NCBI RefSeq assembly: GCF_029223185.1
Contig: NZ_JARHUG010000001.1
Location: forward strand, 62,001-126,000
Reading direction: 5' to 3'
Length of the DNA: 64,000 nucleotides
Source of the DNA: Aliiglaciecola sp. CAU 1673
Lineage (GTDB): Bacteria > Pseudomonadota > Gammaproteobacteria > Enterobacterales > Alteromonadaceae
Shown: piece by piece, positions 17,575-25,688 of the stretch
Numbering within the stretch: the stretch's first letter is position 1
Layout of the letters: every line of letters begins with the position of its first letter
Notes under the pieces: model-generated
The model's input: the letters and a program-made list of their open reading frames with translations, nothing else
Database searches by the model: none
What the model was told of the DNA's origin: nothing
Translations under genes and position numbers: made by a program

Positions 17575-18339
17575 CTACTCCATCGACAGCTCTTTATCGT
17601 GTCGGTAAATATTGTAATGACGCTCTTCAAAGTGCGATGCCCATCGCTTGAGCATCTCTTTGGCTTTCTCTTCTGCGCCCATATGTTTGCCCATAAAGGC
17701 TGCAAAGGATTCGGCTGGCGGTGCCATGCTGGCATAGTCGGCATAGGGAACGGCTAAGCTCATAGAACCACCGTTACTCACGCTGGAGGCCCATGCCCAG
17801 TTATAGGGCCAGTTATGTTGTTTGGCCAAATCGCTCATCAGCTTTTTGTCAGCCTCCATTTCCTGCCAATGGCCCATTTTGACCTGATACCAACTTACTC
17901 CCACATAGTTGTATTTGGTGTCTTCAGGCCAATGACTGTTTTGGGTGTCTACCACACTTAAATAATGCTCGTACTTGTGTACTTTGGGATCTACATTTTT
18001 ATTCCAATGTTTCATCGGATCTTTTTCTATGGACCAGTTGCGGTAGCTGTCCAGGTCTTTCCATTGAAAACAGCAGGCTCGAATGACATAGCTATTTAAG
18101 CCATCACCCAAAACCGGCCGGTACACATTCCATTTGCGTGGATCGCCCAGTTTGACACGCTGGGCCATATGTTCCTTAAGTCCTTTTTCAAAAGCATCCT
18201 GCATATCCGCTTTGGGCGTCATCACCCAAACTTCCGCGAGCATTTCAGGAGATTTATCCTGCGCGTGCAGGTAAAAGGGCAGTAAGGCGAGAGAGAGTAA
18301 AAACAGCAAAGGACGAGAGATTGGCTTTCGCTTGTTCAT
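17575..18339 (-). CDS. Exported protein with two ferredoxin-like (dimeric barrel) repeats
   Basis: 254 residues from ATG 18339, which follows GAGGAAATTAAG; a longer in-frame start is less likely. Signal peptide PLLFLLSLALLPFYLHAQ. The mature protein seems to have two similar halves: EVWVMTPKADMQDAFEKGLKEH with the strand SYVIRACCFQWKDLDSYRNW, and VSWYQVKMGHWQEMEADKKL with the strand SMSLAVPYADYASM. This alternation of strand and helix resembles dimeric alpha/beta-barrel (NIPSNAP- or antibiotic-monooxygenase-like) modules. It is unusually rich in tryptophan and lysine. No function is assigned. Confidence 0.65.
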   Translation of the reverse strand: MNKRKPISRPLLFLLSLALLPFYLHAQDKSPEMLAEVWVMTPKADMQDAFEKGLKEHMAQRVKLGDPRKWNVYRPVLGDGLNSYVIRACCFQWKDLDSYRNWSIEKDPMKHWNKNVDPKVHKYEHYLSVVDTQNSHWPEDTKYNYVGVSWYQVKMGHWQEMEADKKLMSDLAKQHNWPYNWAWASSVSNGGSMSLAVPYADYASMAPPAESFAAFMGKHMGAEEKAKEMLKRWASHFEERHYNIYRHDKELSME

Positions 18340-18579
18340 CTTAATTTCCTCTTGATGTTGTTTTTTCCGAGCCCAAAGAGTGCAGCAATGTTGTGGCCCG
18401 ACTTCAAACCCTAGCAAAACGTCCCTGGATTTCCTCTTGGGCTTGCAATTGATGGTGACTAAACTGTAAACACCCCTGTTGTCCAGCCACAGAAAAACTC
18501 TGGTTTCAGGCTGCTGATGACTTCTGCTTTGCTGCCTTTTGCCCTAGCATAGAGAGAGTTTTCCGGAAAAGGGCTGGGA

Positions 18580-19095
18580 GTGGCCGTGTTAAGACTATTT
18601 GTGCTGTGTTTTGGACTGATGTTGGTGACAGGCTGCGCGACTACGGCAGAAAAAGGCTCCGACAAAGTGGCGAGCAAACGCAGTGAAAACCTGGGGGTAA
18701 TGGAAAAGCAAACTTTGCTGAGTCAGTATCCTGCCTTTACCCTGGAGTACCAGAACTATTATCCGTCGCAGGCGGATATTGCAGCCATGGCGGCGTTGCA
18801 AGATAAGGAAATTCTGGTGCTGTTCGGCACCTGGTGTCATGACAGCGAACGGGAAGTACCCAGGCTGTTGAAGTTGATTGATGAATCAGGCGTTAATCTG
18901 CGCAAATTAACTTTGGTGGCAGTGGATATGGATAAGACTGAGCCTGGTAATCTGCATCTGGTGTATGGTTTGCGCTTTACCCCGACAATAATCCTGATTG
19001 AAGACGGACTGGAGGTCGCCCGTATCGTTGAGCGTCCTAATCAATCTATCGCTAAGGATTTCGTGGATGCCTTAACCCAACGCAGAGTGCGTTAG
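18580..19095 (+). CDS. Thioredoxin-like lipoprotein
   Basis: 171 residues from GTG 18580 (or GTG 18586) behind GGGCTGGGAG. The lipobox LVTGC predicts an outer- or inner-membrane lipoprotein. The rest is a thioredoxin fold: strand KEILVLFGTWCHDSEREVPRLLKLI, strand LTLVAVDMDK, cis-proline loop FTPTIILIEDG. The usual CxxC active site is replaced by WCHDS, leaving only one cysteine, so classic dithiol exchange is unlikely; it may act as a one-cysteine redox protein or chaperone. Convergent with the solenoid protein gene. Confidence 0.75.
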   Translation: MAVLRLFVLCFGLMLVTGCATTAEKGSDKVASKRSENLGVMEKQTLLSQYPAFTLEYQNYYPSQADIAAMAALQDKEILVLFGTWCHDSEREVPRLLKLIDESGVNLRKLTLVAVDMDKTEPGNLHLVYGLRFTPTIILIEDGLEVARIVERPNQSIAKDFVDALTQRRVR

Positions 19096-19103
19096 AGGGG
19101 TTT

Positions 19104-19128
19104 GCCAGCCAGCACAAAGCTGGCTGGC
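19104..19128. terminator. Hairpin between convergent genes
   Basis: Perfect nine-base-pair stem GCCAGCCAG / CTGGCTGGC with loop CACAAAG. No long T-run follows on either side, so it is a weak or factor-dependent terminator candidate. Confidence 0.5.
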
Positions 19129-19146
19129 CATTAACCTTGTGATTGC

Positions 19147-19944
19147 CTATTGACCGCTGTAGGCATTACCTTCCCTGATGTTTTTCAGCAGAACTTTTCC
19201 AGAGCCGTCAGCATGCACCACCACTTGCTTTGCGTCATCTACTTCGATGTTACCTGATCCATCCTCCATACTCACCACGCCACCGACAGCACGTACCTGG
19301 ATATTGCCCGAGCCATCCTCAATATCGAGGTTACCGGAGATCGCGTTGATTTCCATATCACCCGAGTTGTCGCGCACTTCTGCATCGCCGGTGACTGAGG
19401 CTAATACAATTTCACCAGAACCGTCGTGAATCGTCACATTGCTGCCAATGCCATAGATATCGAGATCGCCGGAGCCGTCATCCACTCTCAATGTTTTAGC
19501 AATGTTGTGAATGCGGGCATCGCCAGAACCATCATCAATTTTTACTTGTCCGCCGATATTTTCAATGTCCATGCTGCCGGAACCATCGCCAACATACAGA
19601 GACAGGTGATACGGCATCGACACTTGCAGATCCATATGTAAATCATCATGCCGGTTATGACCTTTTGAAAAAAGCCTGGCCTGATCCCCATCTACCTGCA
19701 GTTCAAACCAATAGTCATCTGCATCTATAGGATGGTCCTTTGGACAATAGATACGTACTTTGGCGGTGATTTCAGATAGCGCTTGTACGCCGCGCACCTG
19801 AAGGTCGCCGGCACCGGCATCTATCACCAGTTTTTGCAGTTGCTGTGCAGGGGCAGAAAGCTCTTTGGTTTCCTCTGCACTAAGTGGTGCAACGGCTAAC
19901 AAACCAAGTGATAAGAGCAGAGATGATTTCAATAGAGGAGCCAT
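19147..19944 (-). CDS. Exported beta-solenoid protein (DUF4097-like)
   Basis: 265 residues with a signal peptide (LLLSLGLLAVAPLSA-EE). Residues about 125-255 contain seven or more consecutive 18-residue repeats built on the pattern hydrophobic-x-h-x-DGSG-x-h-x-h (DGSGSM, DGSGDA, DGSGDL, DGSGEI, DNSGDM, DGSGNI, DGSGNI, DGSGKV). This regular period predicts a right-handed beta-solenoid, as in DUF4097 'putative adhesin' proteins. The DGSG turns would stack into an acidic ladder that could bind calcium. One turn carries DNSG. Envelope-associated or secreted; role unknown. Confidence 0.75.
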   Translation of the reverse strand: MAPLLKSSLLLSLGLLAVAPLSAEETKELSAPAQQLQKLVIDAGAGDLQVRGVQALSEITAKVRIYCPKDHPIDADDYWFELQVDGDQARLFSKGHNRHDDLHMDLQVSMPYHLSLYVGDGSGSMDIENIGGQVKIDDGSGDARIHNIAKTLRVDDGSGDLDIYGIGSNVTIHDGSGEIVLASVTGDAEVRDNSGDMEINAISGNLDIEDGSGNIQVRAVGGVVSMEDGSGNIEVDDAKQVVVHADGSGKVLLKNIREGNAYSGQ

Positions 19945-20038
19945 TTCCTATTCCTTGTTGAGAATGCGTTCCTTACTTCGTCGTAAAGTGCGAGGCAAAG
20001 GTTTAAAGTGTCTTAAAATTTTCATCAGTGCAAGAAAA

Positions 20039-20056
20039 AGGCCCCGAATGGGGCCT
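20039..20056 (-). terminator. Intrinsic terminator of nspC (minus strand)
   Basis: Seven-base-pair stem AGGCCCC / GGGGCCT with loop GAAT; the A-run at 20034-20038 is a U-run on the minus-strand transcript. Located just after the decarboxylase stop. Confidence 0.88.
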
Positions 20057-20064
20057 ATTGCAAC

Positions 20065-21201
20065 TTAGGATAAACGACTGCGAAAATCTTCATATTCGAA
20101 CTTTCGCACCAGTTCGAACGTGCCATCTTTGCGAAGAATCCCAATCCCAGGATGTTCTACCCCATTAAAGAAGGTGGTTTTGACCATGGTGTAGTGGATC
20201 ATGTCCTCGAATATTATGCGATCGCCTACTTTGAGTTCATGATCGAAGCTGTAACTGTCGATCACATCCCCGGCCAGACAGGAGTTACCGCCAAGTTTAT
20301 AGGTAAAGGCTTTCTCCTCAGGTTTGCCTGCACCGCGAATAGCTGGGCGATAGGGCATCTCCAGTACATCTGGCATATGTGCGGTGGCAGAGATATCCAA
20401 AATGGCGATGGGGCCCTCATTGTGGACGATATCCACCACTTCGCTAACGAGTGGACCGGTTTGCCAGGCCACGGCCGAGCCCGGCTCAAGGATAATCTCC
20501 AGATCGTATTTTTCGCGGAAGGCTCTCAGGGTCTTAATCAGATGATCCACATCATAGCCCTTACGGGTCATCAGGTGGCCACCGCCCAAGTTCAGCCATT
20601 TTAACTTGGGTAAGTATTTGGCAAAGCGTTTTTCGACCGCAGCCAGGGTACGCTCGGCAGCAAAAGAATCACACTCGCAAAGGTTGTGCACATGGAAACC
20701 TTCGATGGCAGACAAATCTATCCCTTCCAGATCCTTAGCCATCACTCCTAAGCGTGAACCGGGGGCACTAGGGTCATACAGCTCGGTCTCGGCTTCACGA
20801 TGCTCCGGGTTGATACGCAGGCCCATCGAGATACCTGCTGCAGCTACCTGGTCCTTGTAGCGTGCAAACTGAGTCAGGCTGTTAAAGGAAATATGGTTTA
20901 CCAGTTGGCACAACTCGTCGATATCGCCCTGTTTATAAGCCGGGGAATAGGCATGTACTTCCTTGCCCATCTCGAACTTAGCCAGCTTGGCTTCCCAAAC
21001 TGAACTGGCGGTACAACCCTTAAGGTACTGACCCACCAAAGGGAAGGTAGACCACATGGAAAAGCCTTTAAGGGCCAGGATAATAGTGACGCCAGCCTCG
21101 TCCTGCACCCGTTTCATCAGCTGCAGATTGGCTTCCAGTTTGGCTTCCTCACAGACATAGCAAGGCGAGGGAATTTGGGGATTCATAATGGGATCGTTCA
21201 A
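20065..21201 (-). CDS. nspC: Carboxynorspermidine decarboxylase
   Basis: PLP enzyme of the alanine-racemase-fold decarboxylases that converts carboxy(nor)spermidine to (nor)spermidine, about 378 residues. Signatures: PLP lysine in IILALKGFSMW, the HNLCECDSF and LNLGGGHLMT strands, phosphate-binding LEPGSAVAW, and the catalytic cysteine region GNSCLAGDVI. The start is uncertain: TTG 21201 has GAGG nine bases upstream, and ATG 21186 would lose five residues. It follows the synthase gene by about 100 bases on the same strand, and the pair forms the alternative polyamine pathway known from Vibrio. Confidence 0.93.
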   Translation of the reverse strand: MNDPIMNPQIPSPCYVCEEAKLEANLQLMKRVQDEAGVTIILALKGFSMWSTFPLVGQYLKGCTASSVWEAKLAKFEMGKEVHAYSPAYKQGDIDELCQLVNHISFNSLTQFARYKDQVAAAGISMGLRINPEHREAETELYDPSAPGSRLGVMAKDLEGIDLSAIEGFHVHNLCECDSFAAERTLAAVEKRFAKYLPKLKWLNLGGGHLMTRKGYDVDHLIKTLRAFREKYDLEIILEPGSAVAWQTGPLVSEVVDIVHNEGPIAILDISATAHMPDVLEMPYRPAIRGAGKPEEKAFTYKLGGNSCLAGDVIDSYSFDHELKVGDRIIFEDMIHYTMVKTTFFNGVEHPGIGILRKDGTFELVRKFEYEDFRSRLS

Positions 21202-21223
21202 GGCTGCAATCCTCAAAAATTAA

Positions 21224-21294
21224 CCACAGAGTCACAGAGGACACGGAGATAGTCAGACGATTAAAGTCTCTGTGGTCTCCGTGTCTCTGTGGTG
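21224..21294. repeat. CACAGAG-type imperfect palindrome
   Basis: Two arms (21224-21249 and 21267-21294) are reverse complements at about 21 of 26 positions. Each arm is itself built of CACAGAG / CACGGAG direct repeats. It fills the space between the carboxynorspermidine synthase and decarboxylase genes and would form a long hairpin in the shared transcript. Similar CACAGAG-rich intergenic repeats occur scattered in many proteobacterial genomes. Confidence 0.75.
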
Positions 21295-21300
21295 ATGCCC

Positions 21301-22500
21301 TTATTTCTTAAACGGGCTCTCGCATTCAATCACATGCCAGGGCAGGCCGTGCTTGTTGAGCATATCCATGAAAGGATCGGGATCGAACTGTTCCATGTTC
21401 CACACGCCAGGCTTTTTCCAGGTGCCGTTCAGCATCAGGGCGGCGCCAATCATGGCCGGAACGCCAGTGGTGTAGGACACCGCCTGAGCACCTACTTCTT
21501 CGTGGCAGGCATGGTGATCGCAGTTATTGTAGATAAAGATGGTTTTCTCTTTGCCATCCTTGATACCGGTAATGTAGGTACCGATACAAGTCATGCCGCT
21601 ATAGCCTTCGGACAATGACCCCGGATTAGGCAGCACGGCCTTAAGGAATTCCAGAGGCACGATTTGCTGACCCTTGAAATCAATCGGCTTGATACTGGTC
21701 ATGCCGATGCCTTCCAGTACACGCAGGTGGGTCAGATAGGCTTCGCCAAAGGTCATCCAGAAGCGCGCGCGCTTGAGGGTAGGGAAGTGCTTAACCAGAG
21801 ATTCCAACTCTTCGTGGAACATCAGGTAAGAGGCACGCACGCCGATATTCTGATAATCCAGATCTTCACGTACGGACAGCGGATCGGTTTCTTTCCACTC
21901 GCCGTTTTCCCAGTAACGACCACGTTGTGTGATTTCGCGGATATTGATTTCCGGATTGAAGTTGGTAGCAAAGGCTTTACCGTGGTCGCCGCCGTTACAA
22001 TCAACGATATCCAGGTAGTGAATTTCATCGAAATAATGCTTGGACGCATAGGCGGTGTACACGTTGGTCACACCTGGGTCGAAGCCGCTGCCAAGCAATG
22101 CCATCAGGCCGGCCTTTTCGAAGCGCTCCTGATAGGCCCATTGCCAGGAGTATTCAAACTTGGCTTCGTCGATAGGCTCATAGTTGGCCGTATCCAGATA
22201 ATCCACACCAGTTTCCAAGCAGGCATCCATAATCGGCAGATCCTGGTAGGGGAGTGCCAGGTTGACAACGAGCTTAGGTTGAACCTTGCGGATAAGCTCA
22301 GCCACTTGCTTGGCATCATCAGCATCTACGGCGAATACGCCTTTGACCCGGTCGATACCGCATTCTTTCTGCAGTGCTTCACACTTTGACAAGGTGCGGC
22401 TGGCCAGATAAATCTCTTCGAAATGCTCAGGTAAACGCGCGCACTTCTTAACGGTGACTGTGCTGACGCCACCGGCGCCAATAATCAAAACGCGAGACAT
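21301..22500 (-). CDS. Carboxynorspermidine synthase (saccharopine dehydrogenase family)
   Basis: NAD(P)H-dependent reductase that condenses aspartate semialdehyde with a diamine (diaminopropane or putrescine) to carboxynorspermidine or carboxyspermidine; 399 residues. ATG 22500 follows AAGAGGATATT and gives the Rossmann start MSRVLIIGAGGVSTVTVKKC; the longer frame upstream is ignored. Other family features are YLASRTLSKCEAL, VVNLALPYQD, DYLDTANYE and LGSGFDPGVTNVY, with a late TGVPAMIGAALML. Paired with nspC downstream. Which diamine is used cannot be told from sequence. Confidence 0.92.
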   Translation of the reverse strand: MSRVLIIGAGGVSTVTVKKCARLPEHFEEIYLASRTLSKCEALQKECGIDRVKGVFAVDADDAKQVAELIRKVQPKLVVNLALPYQDLPIMDACLETGVDYLDTANYEPIDEAKFEYSWQWAYQERFEKAGLMALLGSGFDPGVTNVYTAYASKHYFDEIHYLDIVDCNGGDHGKAFATNFNPEINIREITQRGRYWENGEWKETDPLSVREDLDYQNIGVRASYLMFHEELESLVKHFPTLKRARFWMTFGEAYLTHLRVLEGIGMTSIKPIDFKGQQIVPLEFLKAVLPNPGSLSEGYSGMTCIGTYITGIKDGKEKTIFIYNNCDHHACHEEVGAQAVSYTTGVPAMIGAALMLNGTWKKPGVWNMEQFDPDPFMDMLNKHGLPWHVIECESPFKK

Positions 22501-22797
22501 AAGGCAATATCCTCTTAAAGTTAATTCTGTGGTCAAGGTGCTGAAGTCATCATCCTTGCCCAAAAAACCAGCCAGAAAAAGGCTAGCTGCGACCGGCCCA
22601 AAAGTGCGGCCGAAAGACAAAACGCTGAATGCTATCAGCTATTGCGTTGCTGGCAAGCCCCAATGCAATACTGGCGCAAATCTTAGTGTAAAGAGCGGCT
22701 TTTAACAGCTAACACAACCACCTTAATGGCCGCTTTTCGCCACACAGCCTAAAGGTTATGATCTCTCTGGTATAAATTTGAGTGACCAGGTGGCCAA

Positions 22798-23952
22798 TTG
22801 CTGATTAACAGCGAGTTGCGTGAACAAAGCGCACGATTTGAAAGATGGATGCTTGAGCAGGCATTACCCCTGTGGGCAGCTAAAGGCGTCGATACCGTCA
22901 GCGGCGGCTGTTTTGAAACCATGCTAGCCACGGGAGAGGCGGATAAAGACGTAGATCGGCGCACCCGGGTACAAGGACGGCAGATGTTTGTGTTCGCCGC
23001 CGCCGCAGAACAAGGCTGGCTTACACAAGGCCGGGAGTTGGTGGAAGGGATACAGGATTATCTTGACCGTTATGCGGGCCATCCGGCGTTACCTGGCGCC
23101 TATGTCTTTAAACTGAATAGTCAGCACCAGCCAGTAGATAGCAAGCTTGATACCTACGATTGTGCGTTCTTCCTGTTAGCCTGGGCTTATCAGTACAAGG
23201 TGTTTGCTGATCCTAAGGCGAGCGCAAGAGCAACCGCACTGATGGCGTTACTGGACAACCAATTTGCCGCCGACAGTGGCGGTTATTTGGAAGGCGATTA
23301 CTCCTCGCCAATCAGGCGGCAAAATCCCCATATGCACCTGTTTGAAGCTTTTTTAGCCTGGTATGAGGCAAGTGGTGAAAAGGTTTGGCTAAAAAGAGCC
23401 GCCAATATACTGGTCTTGTTTAAACGCCATTTTTTTGAGGCCGAAAAAGGCGTGTTATACGAGTATTTCGATGCAGCGCTAAACAAGGCCCAAAGCGCAG
23501 AAGGTGAAGTAGTTGAGCCAGGGCACCTGATGGAATGGGTGTGGCTGCTGCGTGAATATGAACGTTTTAGCGGTGAACCTCTGGATGGTTATTGCAATGC
23601 GTTATATGCAACAGGCCTGAGATTGGGGATGGACAACGAGTGTGGACTGCTGTTCGATGAAATCAACGCCACGGGCCAGGTACTCAAAGTCAGCAAACGG
23701 CTGTGGACGGTGACTGAGCTTATCAAAGCACATCTGGCGCAAGCCAAAGCCGGTAACCTGCAGGCCGAGCAGGCGGCTGCTGAGGCCATCGAAGCACTGT
23801 TTCGATGCCACTTGGGTACGCAAATTCCGGGCTGGTATATCGAGCGGTTGGACAACGAAAACAGACCTGTTGAACAACCGGCACCGGCCACCTCCATGTA
23901 TCATCTGATGATGGCCTGCTTAGAAACGGTAAAATACTGCAAGAAGAAATAG
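22798..23952 (+). CDS. AGE family epimerase/isomerase
   Basis: 384-residue (alpha/alpha)6-barrel sugar isomerase of the N-acylglucosamine 2-epimerase superfamily, which includes mannose isomerases and aldose-ketose isomerases. The start is a TTG at 22798 behind AGGTGG. Conserved segments are the cofactor-independent active-site arginine/histidine regions: RVQGRQMFVFAAAAEQGW, YDCAFFLLAWAYQY, NPHMHLFEAFLAWYE, VEPGHLMEWVWLLREYE and KRLWTVTELIKAHLA, ending in PATSMYHLMMACLE. Whether it acts on mannose, N-acetylmannosamine or another sugar is open. It stands alone upstream of the AbgT gene. Confidence 0.88.
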   Translation: MLINSELREQSARFERWMLEQALPLWAAKGVDTVSGGCFETMLATGEADKDVDRRTRVQGRQMFVFAAAAEQGWLTQGRELVEGIQDYLDRYAGHPALPGAYVFKLNSQHQPVDSKLDTYDCAFFLLAWAYQYKVFADPKASARATALMALLDNQFAADSGGYLEGDYSSPIRRQNPHMHLFEAFLAWYEASGEKVWLKRAANILVLFKRHFFEAEKGVLYEYFDAALNKAQSAEGEVVEPGHLMEWVWLLREYERFSGEPLDGYCNALYATGLRLGMDNECGLLFDEINATGQVLKVSKRLWTVTELIKAHLAQAKAGNLQAEQAAAEAIEALFRCHLGTQIPGWYIERLDNENRPVEQPAPATSMYHLMMACLETVKYCKKK

Positions 23953-24067
23953 CGCTTTATTTTCGCTCATTAGTGAATAGCGCGGAAACCTGACTTTAAC
24001 CTTAGTCTTCGGGTAAACTGCCAAGCGTTTTTCGCCTGACGGCGGGTTTTAATTGTGAGGTATTGTT

Positions 24068-25663
24068 TTGCTGGCAGAAGACACCAAGGATAATCTGGAC
24101 CTTCCTCAGTCTAAGGGCTGGTTCAATCGTTTTCTGGCCACTGTTGAGTGGCTGGGTAATCTGTTACCCCATCCCATTACCCTGTTTGCCTGCTTCGCGC
24201 TGTTTATTGTGCTGTTAAGTGGCGTGTTGGGGTATTTTGAGGTCAGTGTGGCTGATCCCAGGCCCGTTGGAGCTGCCGGTCGTGAAGCTGACGGCATTAT
24301 CGAGGTCATTTCCCTGGTAAGTGCCGAAGGGTTGCAGCGCATTGTCACCGGGCTGGTGACTAACTTTACCGGTTTTGCGCCTTTGGGCACCGTACTGGTG
24401 GCGCTTTTAGGTGTCTCCATTGCAGAGCATTCGGGATTACTATCGGCGGCGATGCGTGGGTTGGTGATGAATGCCTCCCCTCGCATGGTAACGGTGACTG
24501 TGGTATTTGCCGGCGTGGTGTCCAATACCGCCGCTGAACTTGGCTATGTGGTGCTTATCCCGCTTGCAGCCATGATCTTCCATTCCCTTGGGCGTCATCC
24601 GTTGGCCGGCCTGGCCGCGGCTTTTGCCGGGGTATCGGGGGGATACAGTGCCAACCTGTTATTGGGTACCGTAGATCCGCTTTTATCCGGGATCACCGAA
24701 GCGGCAGCCCATATGATCGACCCCGAATACGCTGTGGGCCCGGAAGTGAACTGGTACTTCATGTTTATCAGTACCTTCCTGATTGCCATTTTGGGGGCCT
24801 GGGTCACGGAAAAAATTGTTGAGCCCAGACTTGGCCAATATGATCCCTCTGAGGCTTCTGTCGAGCTGGACAAACAACAGATGGAGCCGCTAACCAGCGA
24901 CGAAAAGCGCGCGCTCAAAGGAGCGGGTTTGGCATTTGCTACTGTGGCAGCCTTGCTGGCGCTGACGGTGGTGCCGGAGTGGGGAATCTTACGCCATCCA
25001 CAAACCGGTGAAGTGGCCGGCTCTCCCTTTCTCAAAGGTATCGTCGCCTTTATTTTTATCAGCTTTGCCATTCCCGGGTTTGTTTACGGCAAACTGGTTG
25101 GTCGCATGCGCTCTGACCGGGACGTGGTCAACGCCATGTCCAAGGGTATGAGCACCATGGGCATGTACATCGTTTTGGTCTTCTTTGCTGCCCAGTTTGT
25201 CGCCTTCTTCAATTGGACCAATCTGGGCACGGTGCTGGCGGTCAAGGGAGCTGCTACATTGCAGGCGCTGGGATTGGACGGTCCTGAAGTCTTTGTGCTC
25301 TTTATCCTGATGTGTGGGGTGGTTAACCTGTCGCTTGGCAGCGCTTCGGCACAGTGGGCGGTCACCGCGCCTATCTTCGTCCCTATGTTGATGCTGGTGG
25401 GCTTTGCCCCTGAGGTGATCCAGGCCGCCTATCGCATCGGCGATTCGGTCACTAACCTGATTACTCCGATGATGAGCTACTTCGGCCTGATCCTGGCCAT
25501 GGCCAGTCGCTATAAGAAAGATATCGGCATCGGCACTCTGGTGGCGACCATGCTGCCCTATTCGATGATCTTTTTCGTCGGCTGGACCCTACTCTTCTAC
25601 CTTTGGGTATTCGTGCTGGGTATGCCGGTAGGGCCGGGCGCCGCTACCTATTATCAGCCCTGA
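24068..25663 (+). CDS. AbgT family transporter
   Basis: 531-residue inner-membrane transporter. It matches AbgT (p-aminobenzoyl-glutamate importer) and its MtrF relative, both of which can also export sulfonamides. About nine to ten membrane segments and two re-entrant hairpins are visible. Family features: NLLPHPITLFACFALFIVLLS, GFAPLGTVLVALLGVSIAE, AGVSGGYSANLLLGTVDPLLSGITE, LSLGSASAQWAVTAPIFVPML and GDSVTNLITPMMSYFGLIL. The start is TTG 24068 with GTGAGG upstream. hemH follows after 25 bases, so the two may be cotranscribed. Confidence 0.92.
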   Translation: MLAEDTKDNLDLPQSKGWFNRFLATVEWLGNLLPHPITLFACFALFIVLLSGVLGYFEVSVADPRPVGAAGREADGIIEVISLVSAEGLQRIVTGLVTNFTGFAPLGTVLVALLGVSIAEHSGLLSAAMRGLVMNASPRMVTVTVVFAGVVSNTAAELGYVVLIPLAAMIFHSLGRHPLAGLAAAFAGVSGGYSANLLLGTVDPLLSGITEAAAHMIDPEYAVGPEVNWYFMFISTFLIAILGAWVTEKIVEPRLGQYDPSEASVELDKQQMEPLTSDEKRALKGAGLAFATVAALLALTVVPEWGILRHPQTGEVAGSPFLKGIVAFIFISFAIPGFVYGKLVGRMRSDRDVVNAMSKGMSTMGMYIVLVFFAAQFVAFFNWTNLGTVLAVKGAATLQALGLDGPEVFVLFILMCGVVNLSLGSASAQWAVTAPIFVPMLMLVGFAPEVIQAAYRIGDSVTNLITPMMSYFGLILAMASRYKKDIGIGTLVATMLPYSMIFFVGWTLLFYLWVFVLGMPVGPGAATYYQP

Positions 25664-25688
25664 ACATAGGGATTTTCGGGAGTCGTTA

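Noticed and set aside
21664-22389. Long open frame (241 codons) on the plus strand opposite the carboxynorspermidine synthase gene
   Set aside because: It is the antisense shadow of a well-supported gene; no signal, motif or ribosome site supports it.
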